Source: Actinacidiphila oryziradicis (GTDB lineage: Bacteria > Actinomycetota > Actinomycetes > Streptomycetales > Streptomycetaceae). From it: 64,000 bases of DNA. The notes under the pieces are model-generated. The model did no database searches and had not been told where the DNA came from. It saw only the letters and a program-made list of their open reading frames with translations. The position numbers and the translations under genes are program-made. Within the stretch, counting starts at the first letter, position 1; the number at the start of each line of letters is the position of its first letter. The stretch covers positions 1 through 64,000 of the forward strand of contig NZ_SUMC01000043.1 in assembly GCF_005047355.1 (NCBI RefSeq), given 5' to 3'. Below are positions 54,365 through 62,404 of this stretch, piece by piece.

Positions 54365-54571
54365 TCACGCGTCATGGATGAGGGAAATCGCCTGTTCCGG
54401 GCAGTTGTCGACGGCGAGCTCGGCCTTTCCGCGCTGGTCGTCGGGTACGGTCCCGTCGCCGTTCTCGGTGGAGAACCCCTCCTCGTCGGCGGTGAACAGG
54501 CTCGGCGCCAGCACGATGCACCGGTTGTGCCCTTGGCACAGTTCGGGGTTGACATGAACCTTCATCGACAT
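54365..54571 (-). CDS. [3Fe-4S] ferredoxin
   Basis: A 68-residue P450-type ferredoxin (CQGHNRC; third Cys in NCPEQAISL). No P450 gene is adjacent, unlike the 45675 copy. It may serve the 15310 P450 or an unlinked one, receiving electrons from the reductase at 58468. ATG 54571 is preceded by AAGGAACGGAG. Confidence 0.87.
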   Translation of the reverse strand: MSMKVHVNPELCQGHNRCIVLAPSLFTADEEGFSTENGDGTVPDDQRGKAELAVDNCPEQAISLIHDA

Positions 54572-54588
54572 CTCCGTTCCTTGTATGA

Positions 54589-55410
54589 TCAGCGGACGAA
54601 CTTGGGCGCACGCTTCTCCATCAGCGCCGCGACGCCCTCCGCGTAGTCGGGCTTGTTCATGAGCGCCCCGATCAGTGCCTTGCTCTCCTCGACGGCCGCC
54701 CGGACGTCGCTGTGCAGCAGGTCGGCCCACAGCTGCCGCTTCGCGGTGGTCACCGCTTCGGGGGAGGCGGCGGCCAGCATGTGCGCGAACTCGTCGACGT
54801 GCTTGGCGAACTCCGCCTCGGGCAGCACCTTGTTGAAGAAACCCATCGACCCCAGTTCCTCGGCGAGGAACACCCGGCCGGTGAGGAGGATGTCGGCCGC
54901 GTAAGTCATCCCGATCAGCCGCGGCATGATCCACGACAGCCCGTACTCCGCGGGCAGTCCCAGCCGCGGAGTCGCCGTGGTGACCTTCGCGCCCTCGACG
55001 GCGAAGCGCAGGTCGCAGAAGGCTGCCAGCGCGACAGCGATTCCGGCGCACGCGCCGTTCACCGCCGCGATCATGGGCTTGCTCATGCCGAGCTGCCAGG
55101 CCATGTCGGTGTCGAACTCCGGCCGGATGCCGTAGCCGGGCCGTTCGGCGTCCTTGGGCAGGGCGGGGTCGTAGTGGTCGGCGGTGACGTAACCGGTCAG
55201 TGCCCTGGGGTCGGCGCCGACGCTGAAGGTGTGTCCCGTGCCGGTCAGCACGATGACCTTGACCTTCGGGTCGTCGTCGAGCTGCTTGCAGATCCAGCGG
55301 TACTCGTCGTGCATCCGTCCGGTCCACGAATTGCGCCGCTCGGGCCGGTGCAGCCAGACGGTGGCGACTCCTGCCTCATCGACGGCGTAGCGGGTGACCT
55401 TGAGCTCCAT
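54589..55410 (-). CDS. Enoyl-CoA hydratase/isomerase (crotonase)
   Basis: A 273-residue crotonase. Oxyanion segments are GHTFSVGADPRALTGY (about residue 65) and VNGACAGIAVALAAFCDLRF (about 120); ATPRLGLPAEYGLSWIMPRL holds the usual acidic position. It hydrates or isomerises an unsaturated CoA ester in the same pathway as the ligase downstream. ATG 55410 follows GGAGGAGAG. It is divergent from the alcohol dehydrogenase at 55561, with the shared dyad in the 150-bp gap. Confidence 0.87.
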   Translation of the reverse strand: MELKVTRYAVDEAGVATVWLHRPERRNSWTGRMHDEYRWICKQLDDDPKVKVIVLTGTGHTFSVGADPRALTGYVTADHYDPALPKDAERPGYGIRPEFDTDMAWQLGMSKPMIAAVNGACAGIAVALAAFCDLRFAVEGAKVTTATPRLGLPAEYGLSWIMPRLIGMTYAADILLTGRVFLAEELGSMGFFNKVLPEAEFAKHVDEFAHMLAAASPEAVTTAKRQLWADLLHSDVRAAVEESKALIGALMNKPDYAEGVAALMEKRAPKFVR

Positions 55411-55493
55411 CTCTCCTCCAGATCGGCTGCTATGGCCTGACGCGTGCGGTTCTGCGTCCGGGTATGGCGCGAGCACAGAAAACACGCTTAAGC

Positions 55494-55530
55494 TATACAG
55501 CATGAGTAACTCAGTGACCACAAATGTAGA
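55494..55530. promoter_or_regulatory. Shared dyad site (TATACA-N25-TGTAGA), divergent promoters
   Basis: Half-sites are at 55494-55499 and 55525-55530. Minus-strand TGTATAGCTT would serve the crotonase-ferredoxin-ligase run and plus-strand TGTAGACTAC the dehydrogenase-ferredoxin run. GAGTAACTC lies inside the spacer. Confidence 0.68.
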
Positions 55531-55560
55531 CTACCCGAGTACCTGCTCCTGGGGTACGGC

Positions 55561-56661
55561 GTGACCGGCGCCGCGGTGTTGACAAGCCCGCAACAGCCGC
55601 TGCGACTGACTGAGGTCGACCTCCAGTCGCCTTCCCGGGGCGAGGTGACGATCGAGATCGGTGCGTCGGGCGTCTGCCACTCCGACATCTCGGTCTTCAA
55701 CAAGACGCTGCCGCACCCGCTGCCGGTGGTCCTGGGCCACGAAGGCGCCGGCACAGTCGTCGAGGTCGGCGACAGCGTCACCGACGTCGCCCCGGGCGAC
55801 CGCGTCGTGCTGTCCTGGCTGGCACAGTGCGGCACGTGCTTCTACTGTTCGCACGCCCAGCCCCAGTTGTGCGAGACCGCGGGCGTGGCCTTCGCCAAGG
55901 GCGCGCTGCTCGACGGCACCACGCGGTACTCCCTCGGCGGTGAGCCGGTCTACCAGATGGCGGGCCTGGGCACTTTCTCCCAGCGCTGCGTCGTACCGGC
56001 CGGCGCGGCGGTGAAGATCCCCGACAGCATCCCGTTCTCGTCGGCGGCGCTGCTCGGCTGCGGTGTGCTCACCGGGTTCGGCGCGGCGGTCAACACCGCC
56101 GGCATCCGGGTCGGCGACACCGTCGTCGTCATCGGCTGCGGCGGCGTCGGGCTCAACGCGGTCCAGGGCGCCCGGATCGCCGGTGCCAGCACGGTCATCG
56201 CGATCGACATGCACCAGGAGCGACTGGACCTTGCCGTCAAGCTCGGTGCCACCGAGGTGCTCCAGCCCTCGGACAGGACCGTCAAGGCGGTGCGGGCGCT
56301 GACCGGCGGACGCGGCGCCGACCACGTGCTGGAGGTCGTTGGCCGCCAGGAGACCGTGCGGGACGCGGTCAAGATGACCCGCAGGGGCGGGCAGGTCGTC
56401 CTGGTCGGCGCGGCCGGCGACGACGTGAACCTCACCGTCCCGGCGTTCACCGGCGTGGTGATGACCGAGAAGATCATCCGCGGCTCCCTGTACGGGTCCT
56501 CCGACATCAAGCGCGACGTGCCGCGGCTGGTCAGGCTGTACGAGAAGGGCGTGCTCAAACTCGACGAACTGGTCACCGAGACCTTCGAGTTCGACAAGGT
56601 CAACGACGCTGTCGACTACTGCGCCTCCGAAAAGGGCGCCCGAGCTGTGGTGGTGTTCTGA
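55561..56661 (+). CDS. Zinc alcohol dehydrogenase (class III-like MDR)
   Basis: A 366-residue MDR dehydrogenase. Catalytic zinc ligands in ASGVCHSDISV and LGHEGAGTVVE; structural zinc Cys in CGTCFYCSHAQPQLC; NAD motif VVVIGCGGVGLNAVQGARIA, with Asp in AIDMHQERL indicating NAD. It differs from the 51412 enzyme in the middle region (AALLGCGVLTGFGAAVNTAG), so the substrate probably differs. GTG 55561 follows CTCCTGGGG. Its stop overlaps the ALDH start (TGATG), coupling alcohol and aldehyde oxidation. Confidence 0.87.
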   Translation: MTGAAVLTSPQQPLRLTEVDLQSPSRGEVTIEIGASGVCHSDISVFNKTLPHPLPVVLGHEGAGTVVEVGDSVTDVAPGDRVVLSWLAQCGTCFYCSHAQPQLCETAGVAFAKGALLDGTTRYSLGGEPVYQMAGLGTFSQRCVVPAGAAVKIPDSIPFSSAALLGCGVLTGFGAAVNTAGIRVGDTVVVIGCGGVGLNAVQGARIAGASTVIAIDMHQERLDLAVKLGATEVLQPSDRTVKAVRALTGGRGADHVLEVVGRQETVRDAVKMTRRGGQVVLVGAAGDDVNLTVPAFTGVVMTEKIIRGSLYGSSDIKRDVPRLVRLYEKGVLKLDELVTETFEFDKVNDAVDYCASEKGARAVVVF

Positions 56662-58082
56662 TGACCCAAACCCTCACTACCGGCTTCACGATGACGATCG
56701 GCGGCAAGTCCGTCGCCGGCGCGGGCGGCTTCGGCGTCGTCAACCCGGCCACCGGGCAGGTCTTCGCCGAGGCACCCGACTGCTCCCGTGAGCAGCTCGA
56801 CCAGGCCATGGCCGCCGCGAAGGCGGCCGGCGTGTCCTGGCGCAAGGACGAGGACGCCCGGCGCGGCGCCATCAAGCAGGCCGCCGACGCGCTGCTCACC
56901 CACACCGAGGACCTCGCGGAGGTGCTGTCGGCCGAGCAGGGCAAGCCGCTCAAGGCGGCTGCCTACGAGATCACCGAGACCGCTCGCTGGCTGGCCGCGA
57001 CGGCCGACCTCGAACTGCCCCGCACCGTCCTCCAGGACGACGCGAGCGCGTACGCGGAGGTCGTGCACCGGCCGCTCGGCGTGGTCGCCGCGATCACGCC
57101 GTGGAACTTCCCGCTGCTGCTGGCCGGTTGGAAGCTCGGCCCGGCGCTGCTCGCGGGCAACACCGTGGTGATCAAGCCCTCCCCCTTCACTCCGCTGTCC
57201 ACCCTGCGGCTCGGCGAGATCGTCGCATCGGTGCTGCCCCCCGGCGTGGTCAACGCCGTCAGCGGCGGTGACGACCTCGGTGCCTGGATGACCAGCCACC
57301 CCGCGGTCCGCAAGATCAGCTTCACCGGTTCGGTGCCCACCGGGAAGGCGGTGGCCGCGGCCGCCGCTCCCGACCTCAAGCGCTACACCCTCGAACTGGG
57401 CGGCAACGACGCGGCGATCGTCCTGGACGACGCCGACGTCGCCACGGTGGAGCGCGGCCTGTTCTGGGGCGCGTTCATCAACAACGGCCAGATCTGCGCT
57501 GGCATCAAGCGGATCTACGTGCCCGAGCGGCTGCACGACGAGCTGGTCGAGGCGCTGGCCGCCCGCGCCCGTTCGGTGCGCGTCGGAGCCGGCACCGAGA
57601 AGGGTGTGCAGCTCGGCCCGATCCAGAACCTGCCGCAGTTCGAGCGGGTCAGGGGCCTGGTCGCGGACGCCCTCGACAACGGCGCGGTGGCCGCGGCCGG
57701 CGGCAAGCCGTTCGACCGCGACGGCTACTTCTTCGAACCGACCATCCTGACCGGTGTCGCCGAGGGCACCCGGATCGTCGACGAGGAACAGTTCGGCCCC
57801 GCGCTGCCGGTGATCCCCTACCGGGACCTGGACGACGCCGTCGAGCGCGCGAACAACACCGACTACGGCCTGTCCGGCTCGGTGTGGAGCCCGGACCTGG
57901 ACCGTGCCGCGGAGGTCGCCGCCCGCTTCGACTCGGGCACCGCCTTCGTCAACGACCACCTCGCCCTCCAGCCCTACCTGCCCTTCGGCGGCAGCAAGTG
58001 GAGCGGTGTGGGCGTGGAGAACGGCCCGTGGGGCCTGGCGGAGTTCACCGAACTTCAGGTGATCTACCGCAACCGTAAGTGA
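56661..58082 (+). CDS. NAD(P)-dependent aldehyde dehydrogenase
   Basis: A 473-residue ALDH. Cofactor segment ITPWNFPLLLAGWKLGPALL, catalytic Glu in YTLELGGNDAAIVL, nucleophilic Cys in NNGQICAGIKRIYV and the EEQFGPALPVIPY motif. It resembles betaine/phenylacetaldehyde-type ALDHs only in general features. It is coupled to the dehydrogenase before it and followed by ferredoxin and ferredoxin reductase genes. Together they may process an alcohol formed by one of the window's P450s. Confidence 0.88.
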   Translation: MTQTLTTGFTMTIGGKSVAGAGGFGVVNPATGQVFAEAPDCSREQLDQAMAAAKAAGVSWRKDEDARRGAIKQAADALLTHTEDLAEVLSAEQGKPLKAAAYEITETARWLAATADLELPRTVLQDDASAYAEVVHRPLGVVAAITPWNFPLLLAGWKLGPALLAGNTVVIKPSPFTPLSTLRLGEIVASVLPPGVVNAVSGGDDLGAWMTSHPAVRKISFTGSVPTGKAVAAAAAPDLKRYTLELGGNDAAIVLDDADVATVERGLFWGAFINNGQICAGIKRIYVPERLHDELVEALAARARSVRVGAGTEKGVQLGPIQNLPQFERVRGLVADALDNGAVAAAGGKPFDRDGYFFEPTILTGVAEGTRIVDEEQFGPALPVIPYRDLDDAVERANNTDYGLSGSVWSPDLDRAAEVAARFDSGTAFVNDHLALQPYLPFGGSKWSGVGVENGPWGLAEFTELQVIYRNRK

Positions 58083-58123
58083 CATGCCGGTTCCCAGACC
58101 TGGCCCTGAGAGATGAGGCCGTC

Positions 58124-58471
58124 TTGCCCTACGTGATCGCCGACGCGTGCATCGACGTGACAGACCGCACGTGTATCGAAGAATGCCCTGTCGACTGCAT
58201 CTACGAAGGCAGTCGCAAGCTCTACATCAATCCGGCCGAGTGCATCGACTGCGGTGCGTGCGAACCTGTCTGCCCGGTGAGCGCCATCAGGAGCGACCGC
58301 AAGGTGCCCGAGGCGAAGAAGGCGTTCATCGCCGACAACGCCCGGTTCTTCGCCGAGCCGCTGCCGGGACGCGACGAGCCGCTCGGCGCGCCCGGCGGGG
58401 CCGGGGTCGTCGGACCGCTCGGCGTGGACACCGAACTGGTCGCCGCGTTCGAAAAGGAGCCCGCCGCATGA
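58124..58471 (+). CDS. 7Fe ferredoxin (FdxA type)
   Basis: A 115-residue ferredoxin with ACIDVTDRTCIEECPVDCIY and CIDCGACEPVCPVSAI clusters, very similar to the one at 16780-17103. The start is taken as TTG 58124 (LPYVIADAC), because GATGAGG lies 5 nt upstream and the sister protein begins MPYVIAAPC. An in-frame GTG at 58079 would overlap the ALDH. Its stop overlaps the reductase ATG (ATGA). Confidence 0.85.
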   Translation: MPYVIADACIDVTDRTCIEECPVDCIYEGSRKLYINPAECIDCGACEPVCPVSAIRSDRKVPEAKKAFIADNARFFAEPLPGRDEPLGAPGGAGVVGPLGVDTELVAAFEKEPAA

Positions 58472-59700
58472 CCGCACAGCGCCTCGTCGTGGTCGGCGCG
58501 TCACTCGCCGGACTGCACGCGGTGGAAGCGGCACGCAGGGCCGGCTTCACGGGCACGATCACCCTGATCGGGTCCGAGAAGCACGAGCCGTACAACCGGC
58601 CCCCGCTGTCCAAGCAGTTCCTCAACGCGGGACCGCCGCCGGAGCCGCCCTTCCTGCGCACCGCGGAGAAGTTCGGCGCGCTCGACATCGACCTGCGGCT
58701 CGGCCGCCCGGCGACCGAGCTGGACACCGAGGGACAGCGGGTAGCCGTCAGTGACGAGTGGATCGGCTACGACGCGCTGGTCATCGCCACCGGCGCCACC
58801 CCGCGGGCGCTGCCCGGCACCGACGGGCTCGCCGGCGTGCTCACCCTGCGCACCGTCGACGACGCCCGTGCGGTGCGGACCGCGCTCGACGCGGGGGCGC
58901 GCACCGTGGTGGTCGGGGCCGGCTTCATCGGCTCCGAGGTGGCCTCGGCCGCGCACAAGCGCGGCCTGCCGGTCACCATCGTCGAGGCTCTGCCCTCGCC
59001 GCTGGCCCGCGCGGTCGGCGAGGAAATGGGCGTGGCGGTCGGCGACTTCCACCGCGCCAACGGGGTGGAGCTGCGGTGCGGGACCGCGGTGACGAAGCTC
59101 AGCGGCGACGGACGGGTCGAGCACGTCCACCTCTCCGACGGCACCGTCCTCGACGCCGATCTGGTGGTCGTCGGCATCGGGGCCGCGCCGGAGACTGGCT
59201 GGCTCGAGTCCTCCTCGCTCACCCTCGACAACGGCGTGGTCTGCGACGAGACGCTCAACGCGGGCGTGCCCGGGGTCTACGCCGCAGGTGACGTGGCCAG
59301 GTGGCACAACCCGCTCTTCGACCGGTCGATGCGCCTGGAGCACTGGACCAGCGCGTCGGAGCAGGGCGCGGAGGCCGCGCGCAACGCGATCGACCCCGAG
59401 CGCAAGCAGCCGTATGAGACCGTGCCGTACTTCTGGTCCGACTGGTACGACCGGAAGATCCAGTTCGCCGGGCTGCCCGACGCGGAGCACATGGAGGTGG
59501 TCTCCGGCCAGGCCACCGACCGCAAGTTCACCGCGCTCTACCGCAGCGGCGACCGGCTGATCGGCGCCCTGACCGTCAACCGCCCGGCCGAGAACGCCAA
59601 GTACCAGGGGCTGATCGGGCGCAGGGCCTGCTGGGAGGAAGCGCTCGAAGCGGCCCGGGCGTCCGCCTCCCGGGCTACGGCGGCTGCGGCGAAGATCTGA
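58468..59700 (+). CDS. Ferredoxin reductase (rhodocoxin/putidaredoxin reductase type)
   Basis: A 410-residue FAD/NAD(P)H reductase. FAD motif LVVVGASLAGLHAVEAARRA, NAD(P) motif TVVVGAGFIGSEVASAAHKR, second FAD contact GVYAAGDVARWHNPLF, and the C-terminal reductase domain (VPYFWSDWYDRKIQFAGLPD). It reduces ferredoxins that feed P450s or oxygenases. It is the only reductase of this class in the window and could serve both 3Fe-4S ferredoxins and the P450s. It ends at a strong hairpin. Confidence 0.9.
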   Translation: MTAQRLVVVGASLAGLHAVEAARRAGFTGTITLIGSEKHEPYNRPPLSKQFLNAGPPPEPPFLRTAEKFGALDIDLRLGRPATELDTEGQRVAVSDEWIGYDALVIATGATPRALPGTDGLAGVLTLRTVDDARAVRTALDAGARTVVVGAGFIGSEVASAAHKRGLPVTIVEALPSPLARAVGEEMGVAVGDFHRANGVELRCGTAVTKLSGDGRVEHVHLSDGTVLDADLVVVGIGAAPETGWLESSSLTLDNGVVCDETLNAGVPGVYAAGDVARWHNPLFDRSMRLEHWTSASEQGAEAARNAIDPERKQPYETVPYFWSDWYDRKIQFAGLPDAEHMEVVSGQATDRKFTALYRSGDRLIGALTVNRPAENAKYQGLIGRRACWEEALEAARASASRATAAAAKI

Positions 59701-59707
59701 AGTTCGC

Positions 59708-59737
59708 GCCCCGGGCCCGCCACAGGCGGCCCGGGGC
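59708..59737 (+). terminator. Hairpin after the ferredoxin reductase
   Basis: GCCCCGGGCCCGCC pairs with GGCGGCCCGGGGC (one bulge, ACA loop), 8 nt after the stop codon. It marks the end of the catabolic region. Confidence 0.6.
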
Positions 59738-59773
59738 CTTCCAAACCGGTGTCAACTCCAGTGTTGCATAAGG

Positions 59774-60025
59774 GTGTTCGCTGGTTGGAGCACGGAGGTG
59801 CAGGCCGAACGGCACAAGGTGCTGACCACCGGCATGAACCCTGCCGTCGCCGAAGGCCGCACCAACCGCAACTGGTATCCCGTCCGGCAGCACGGCCGCG
59901 ACGCGATCGTCGTCAACTTCGCCCGCGGCGACTGCCACCCCTGCCCCGCGCGCGAGAGCTGCACCGCCTCCCGCCGCGGCACCCGCATGCTCACCCTCCA
60001 GCCCGCGAACTCCACCAGGCCCTGA
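59774..60025 (+). pseudogene. IS1182-type transposase fragment
   Basis: The frame AERHKVLTTGMNPAVAEGRT, then CHPCPARESCTASRRGTRML, matches the zinc-ribbon-like part of IS1182-family transposases (CPxRxxCT). Only ~80 residues remain and no catalytic DDE region is present. An unrelated IS begins right after it at 60031, so this remnant was probably cut by that insertion. Confidence 0.7.
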
Positions 60026-60030
60026 ACGCC

Positions 60031-61248
60031 TGTAGGGTTCCAAAAGTCCTGCACATTTGTTGACCTGGGCGTTCGCCAGCTCCGCCTGATCGTTCTCAAG
60101 TGGGGTTGCGGTACTCGTGGATGAGTCCGTTGAGGACGTTGTGGCGATGGATGCGTTGTGTGGGGAAGGGGATGACGTTGGGATCGTCGCCGGGAGATCG
60201 GAGTTGCAGGGCGCGGTGGGGTCGGCTGGTGTTGTAGTGCTCGGCGTATTCGGCGAGGACGCGCCTCAGGTGTTGCTCGTTGTAGATCAGTAACCGGTCG
60301 GTGCACTCGGCCCGGACCGTGCGTATGGCCCTTTCGGCGTGGGCGTTCATCCGCGGAGTCTGCGGCGCGCTCTTCAGGATTTCGATTCCGTCCGCGGTGA
60401 AGACCGCGTCGAAGGCCTGGGTGTACTTGCTGTCGCGGTCACGCAGCAAGTAGCGGAAGCCTGAGGCGCGCTGGCCGAGGTCGGCGAGCAGGTTGCGGGC
60501 GAGCTGAGTGGTCCAGGCTGCGGTGGGGTGGGCGGTGACGCCGAGGATGTGGACGGTGCGGGTACTGACCTCCATGACATAGAAAACGTACAGCCGTCGC
60601 AGGGTCACGGTGTCGATGTGGAAGAAGTCGGCGGCGAGCAGCCCGGATGCCTGGGCGCGCAGGAACTCCCGCCACCTCGGGGTGCCGTGGCTGGGTCGGG
60701 GTGCGGGGTTGAGGCCAGCGCTGCGGAGGGTGCGTCGGATGGTGGAGGCGCCGACGCGGTGGCCGAGGCGTCGAAGTTCGCCCTGGATTCTGGTGTAGCC
60801 CCATGTCGGGTTGTCGTGGGCGAGGCGCAGGATCAGGGAGGTGAGTTCCTCGGGGATCGGTGGGCGTCCGGTCCGGGCGGGCTTGTGTTTCCACTTCCAG
60901 CGCAGCAGTCGGCGGTGCCAGGACAGGAGCGTGCCGGGGGTGACGAGGCGGTGATGGCGCAGCCTGGGCGGGAGGTGTCGGGCGAGGGCGGCGAGCACGG
61001 CGCGGTCCGGCCACGTCAGGCGCGGCCGGGTGCTGAGCTGTCGACGCAGCACCGCGACCTCGTGGCGCAGCGCGAGGAGCTCAACGTTCTTGGCCTTCTC
61101 CGACCGGGACATCAGCAGGAGCAGTCCGAGCAGCCGGACGAAGATCAGGTAGAGCACGCGCAACGCCATGCAGTCGCAGCATGCCATGATCGCCTGGAAC
61201 GGCAAAGAGCCTGATCAGAGACCACGCGGCAGTTTTGGCACCCTACAG
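60031..61248 (-). mobile_element. Complete insertion sequence with imperfect 17-bp inverted ends
   Basis: The left end TGTAGGGTTCCAAAAGT (60031-60047) and the complement of the right end, TGTAGGGTGCCAAAACT (61232-61248), match at 15 of 17 positions and have the 5'-TG...CA-3' termini of DDE integrase-type IS elements. The single transposase gene lies between. The element is ~1.2 kb. The inverted repeat may extend 2-3 nt outward (GCC/GGC), and I see no certain target duplication. Confidence 0.75.
60096..61169 (-). CDS. Integrase-core (rve) transposase
   Basis: A DDE transposase of about 357 residues from ATG 61169 (MALRVLYLIFVRLL); an ATG at 61205 is also in frame. An N-terminal helix-turn-helix region (VELLALRHEVAVLRRQL; VTPGTLLSWHRRLLRWKWK; NPTWGYTRIQGELRRLGHRV) precedes the rve catalytic core. 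The core has D in ADFFHIDTVTLRRLYVFYVM, D in RYLLRDRDSKYTQAFDAVF and E in NAHAERAIRTVRAECTDRLL. The frame is intact, so the element may be active. Confidence 0.88.
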   Translation of the reverse strand: MALRVLYLIFVRLLGLLLLMSRSEKAKNVELLALRHEVAVLRRQLSTRPRLTWPDRAVLAALARHLPPRLRHHRLVTPGTLLSWHRRLLRWKWKHKPARTGRPPIPEELTSLILRLAHDNPTWGYTRIQGELRRLGHRVGASTIRRTLRSAGLNPAPRPSHGTPRWREFLRAQASGLLAADFFHIDTVTLRRLYVFYVMEVSTRTVHILGVTAHPTAAWTTQLARNLLADLGQRASGFRYLLRDRDSKYTQAFDAVFTADGIEILKSAPQTPRMNAHAERAIRTVRAECTDRLLIYNEQHLRRVLAEYAEHYNTSRPHRALQLRSPGDDPNVIPFPTQRIHRHNVLNGLIHEYRNPT

Positions 61249-61463
61249 GCAGGACGCCGCCTCCGAGCTGGCCACAGCACCGCCGGGCCCGCGCGAGGTG
61301 GGCACCTGCGGTCATAGAGGGCGTCATGAAGCCTGTAGCGGACGAACCGGCCGTGGCCGGTTGTTGTGGTTGCTGTACTTCGCTGCTGTACCGCAACGTC
61401 GGTGCTACTAGAACCGGGACGCACTATCGTTCGCAGTTCGGGATGTTGAGGGTTGGAGAGCCC

Positions 61464-61796
61464 ATGGATCTGCGAGAGTCCCTCGGCAAGGCCGTGGCCG
61501 ACCTAACAGCTCCGCTGGGACGGGCTGACCGTGAGCAGGGCTGGACTGACGAGCTGCGTCGGGAGATCCAGGAAGAGATCTCGATCAACCGCTCAATGCT
61601 GCGGCGCCCCGGACCGTGGGCGGTCAGGTACCTACGTCCCCGCCTCGATGAGTGGATGGCGCGCGAGGGTGTGCAGCCGGGACGCCTCCGAGATGTGGTC
61701 ATGGAAGTGCAGACTCTCATCACTGAGGCGCGCGAGGCCTGTCCATGCGGATCTCGTCCTCGAACAGCAGCGCCCCCGCGCCGACGATCAGGGTAG
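61464..61796 (+). CDS. Hypothetical helical protein, 3' end probably altered
   Basis: A 110-residue protein beginning MDLRESLGKAVADLTAPLGR, mostly helical and charged (DELRREIQEEISINRSMLRR; LRPRLDEWMAREGVQPGRLR). I do not recognise the family. ATG 61464 follows GGAGAG. The last ~20 residues (CPCGSRPRTAAPPRRRSG) are unlike the rest. The opposite strand there reads like the start of a NUDIX protein (TTLIVGAGALLFEDEIRM), so a junction near 61740 probably replaced the original 3' end. Confidence 0.5.
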   Translation: MDLRESLGKAVADLTAPLGRADREQGWTDELRREIQEEISINRSMLRRPGPWAVRYLRPRLDEWMAREGVQPGRLRDVVMEVQTLITEAREACPCGSRPRTAAPPRRRSG

Positions 61797-62155
61797 TCAC
61801 GTCGCCCGCCGAGGGCCCGCGTGCCGGGCAGGTCAGCTCGGGTCGGCCCCCCCCCCCCGAACCTCGTCTGCCGGATGTGCGCGCGTCGCGATGGTGGCCG
61901 TACAACGGTCGTTCGCACAAGTGGTGCCACGGGGAACTGCTGAGCTCACGGCATTGTTGGGTTGCCACAACCCCGGCCCCATCACACCGCTCGACCCGTA
62001 AGGCTCACCGAGAGCCATTTGCACGCTCGCTGCACGCTCGGCCACCGGACGGCCACCACCCCACGCCGACTAGACACGAGCGGACCTGCTCCTGGGAACA
62101 AAAGGCCAGCTCAGAGGCGTGGGACGGCGAGATCAGCCACTCAGCGTCAACCACG
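61797..62155. other. Noncoding mobile-element scar with C12 tract
   Basis: No gene is evident. A run of 12 C residues (61847-61858) is unusual for the window. Around 62101-62120 a sequence like CCAGCTCAGAGGC resembles the terminator next to the tRNA fragment at 62231, suggesting a degenerate tandem copy of that tRNA end. Confidence 0.4.
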
Positions 62156-62171
62156 GACCTACGCATTACGA
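62156..62171. repeat. Second copy of the tRNA-Thr anticodon-loop core
   Basis: GACCTACGCATTACGA occurs here and again at 62290-62305 inside the tRNA-Thr fragment, as direct repeats 134 bp apart. The core covers the anticodon loop, the usual crossover region of tyrosine integrases. It may be a nested attachment site. Confidence 0.5.
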
Positions 62172-62225
62172 TGCACAGATCGTCGGTGCCCGATTTGCCG
62201 AGATTCCAAGGTCATCCAAAGCAAG

Positions 62226-62255
62226 AAACCCCAGGTCAGAGGCCTGACCTAGGGT
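62226..62255 (-). terminator. Terminator of the tRNA-Thr remnant
   Basis: AGGTCAG (62233-62239) and CTGACCT (62244-62250) with an AGGC loop. On the minus strand it is followed by GGGGTTTCTT. Its position just after the tRNA 3' end fits a native tRNA terminator. Confidence 0.65.
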
Positions 62256-62262
62256 GCACCAC

Positions 62263-62307
62263 GGAGCCGCCTTCGGGATTCGAACCCGAGACCTACGCAT
62301 TACGAGA
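62263..62307 (-). pseudogene. 3' half of tRNA-Thr(CGU): attachment-site scar
   Basis: The minus strand reads CTCGTAATGCGTAGG, then the T-arm TCGGGTTCGAATCCCGA, then the acceptor 3' strand AGGCGGC and T. It contains the CGT anticodon loop, variable loop, T-arm and acceptor end. The D-arm and 5' acceptor strand (expected GCCGCCT) are missing; sequence diverges immediately 5' of the anticodon stem. This is the typical leftover of site-specific integration into a tRNA gene. Because the terminator is retained on the left, the integrated DNA should lie to the right. Confidence 0.8.
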
Positions 62308-62404
62308 CCGTGAGCGTTCGTGTTGCGTGGTGCCGGGCCGTGCTGCCGAATGACGTCCTGCCTGATTAGAGCGCGTGCGGCTCGTTGGTCTGTGCTGCCT
62401 CGTA

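Noticed and set aside
62263..62337. A functional tRNA-Thr gene
   Set aside because: Only the anticodon loop through the acceptor 3' end is present; the D-arm and 5' acceptor strand are missing, so no cloverleaf can form.
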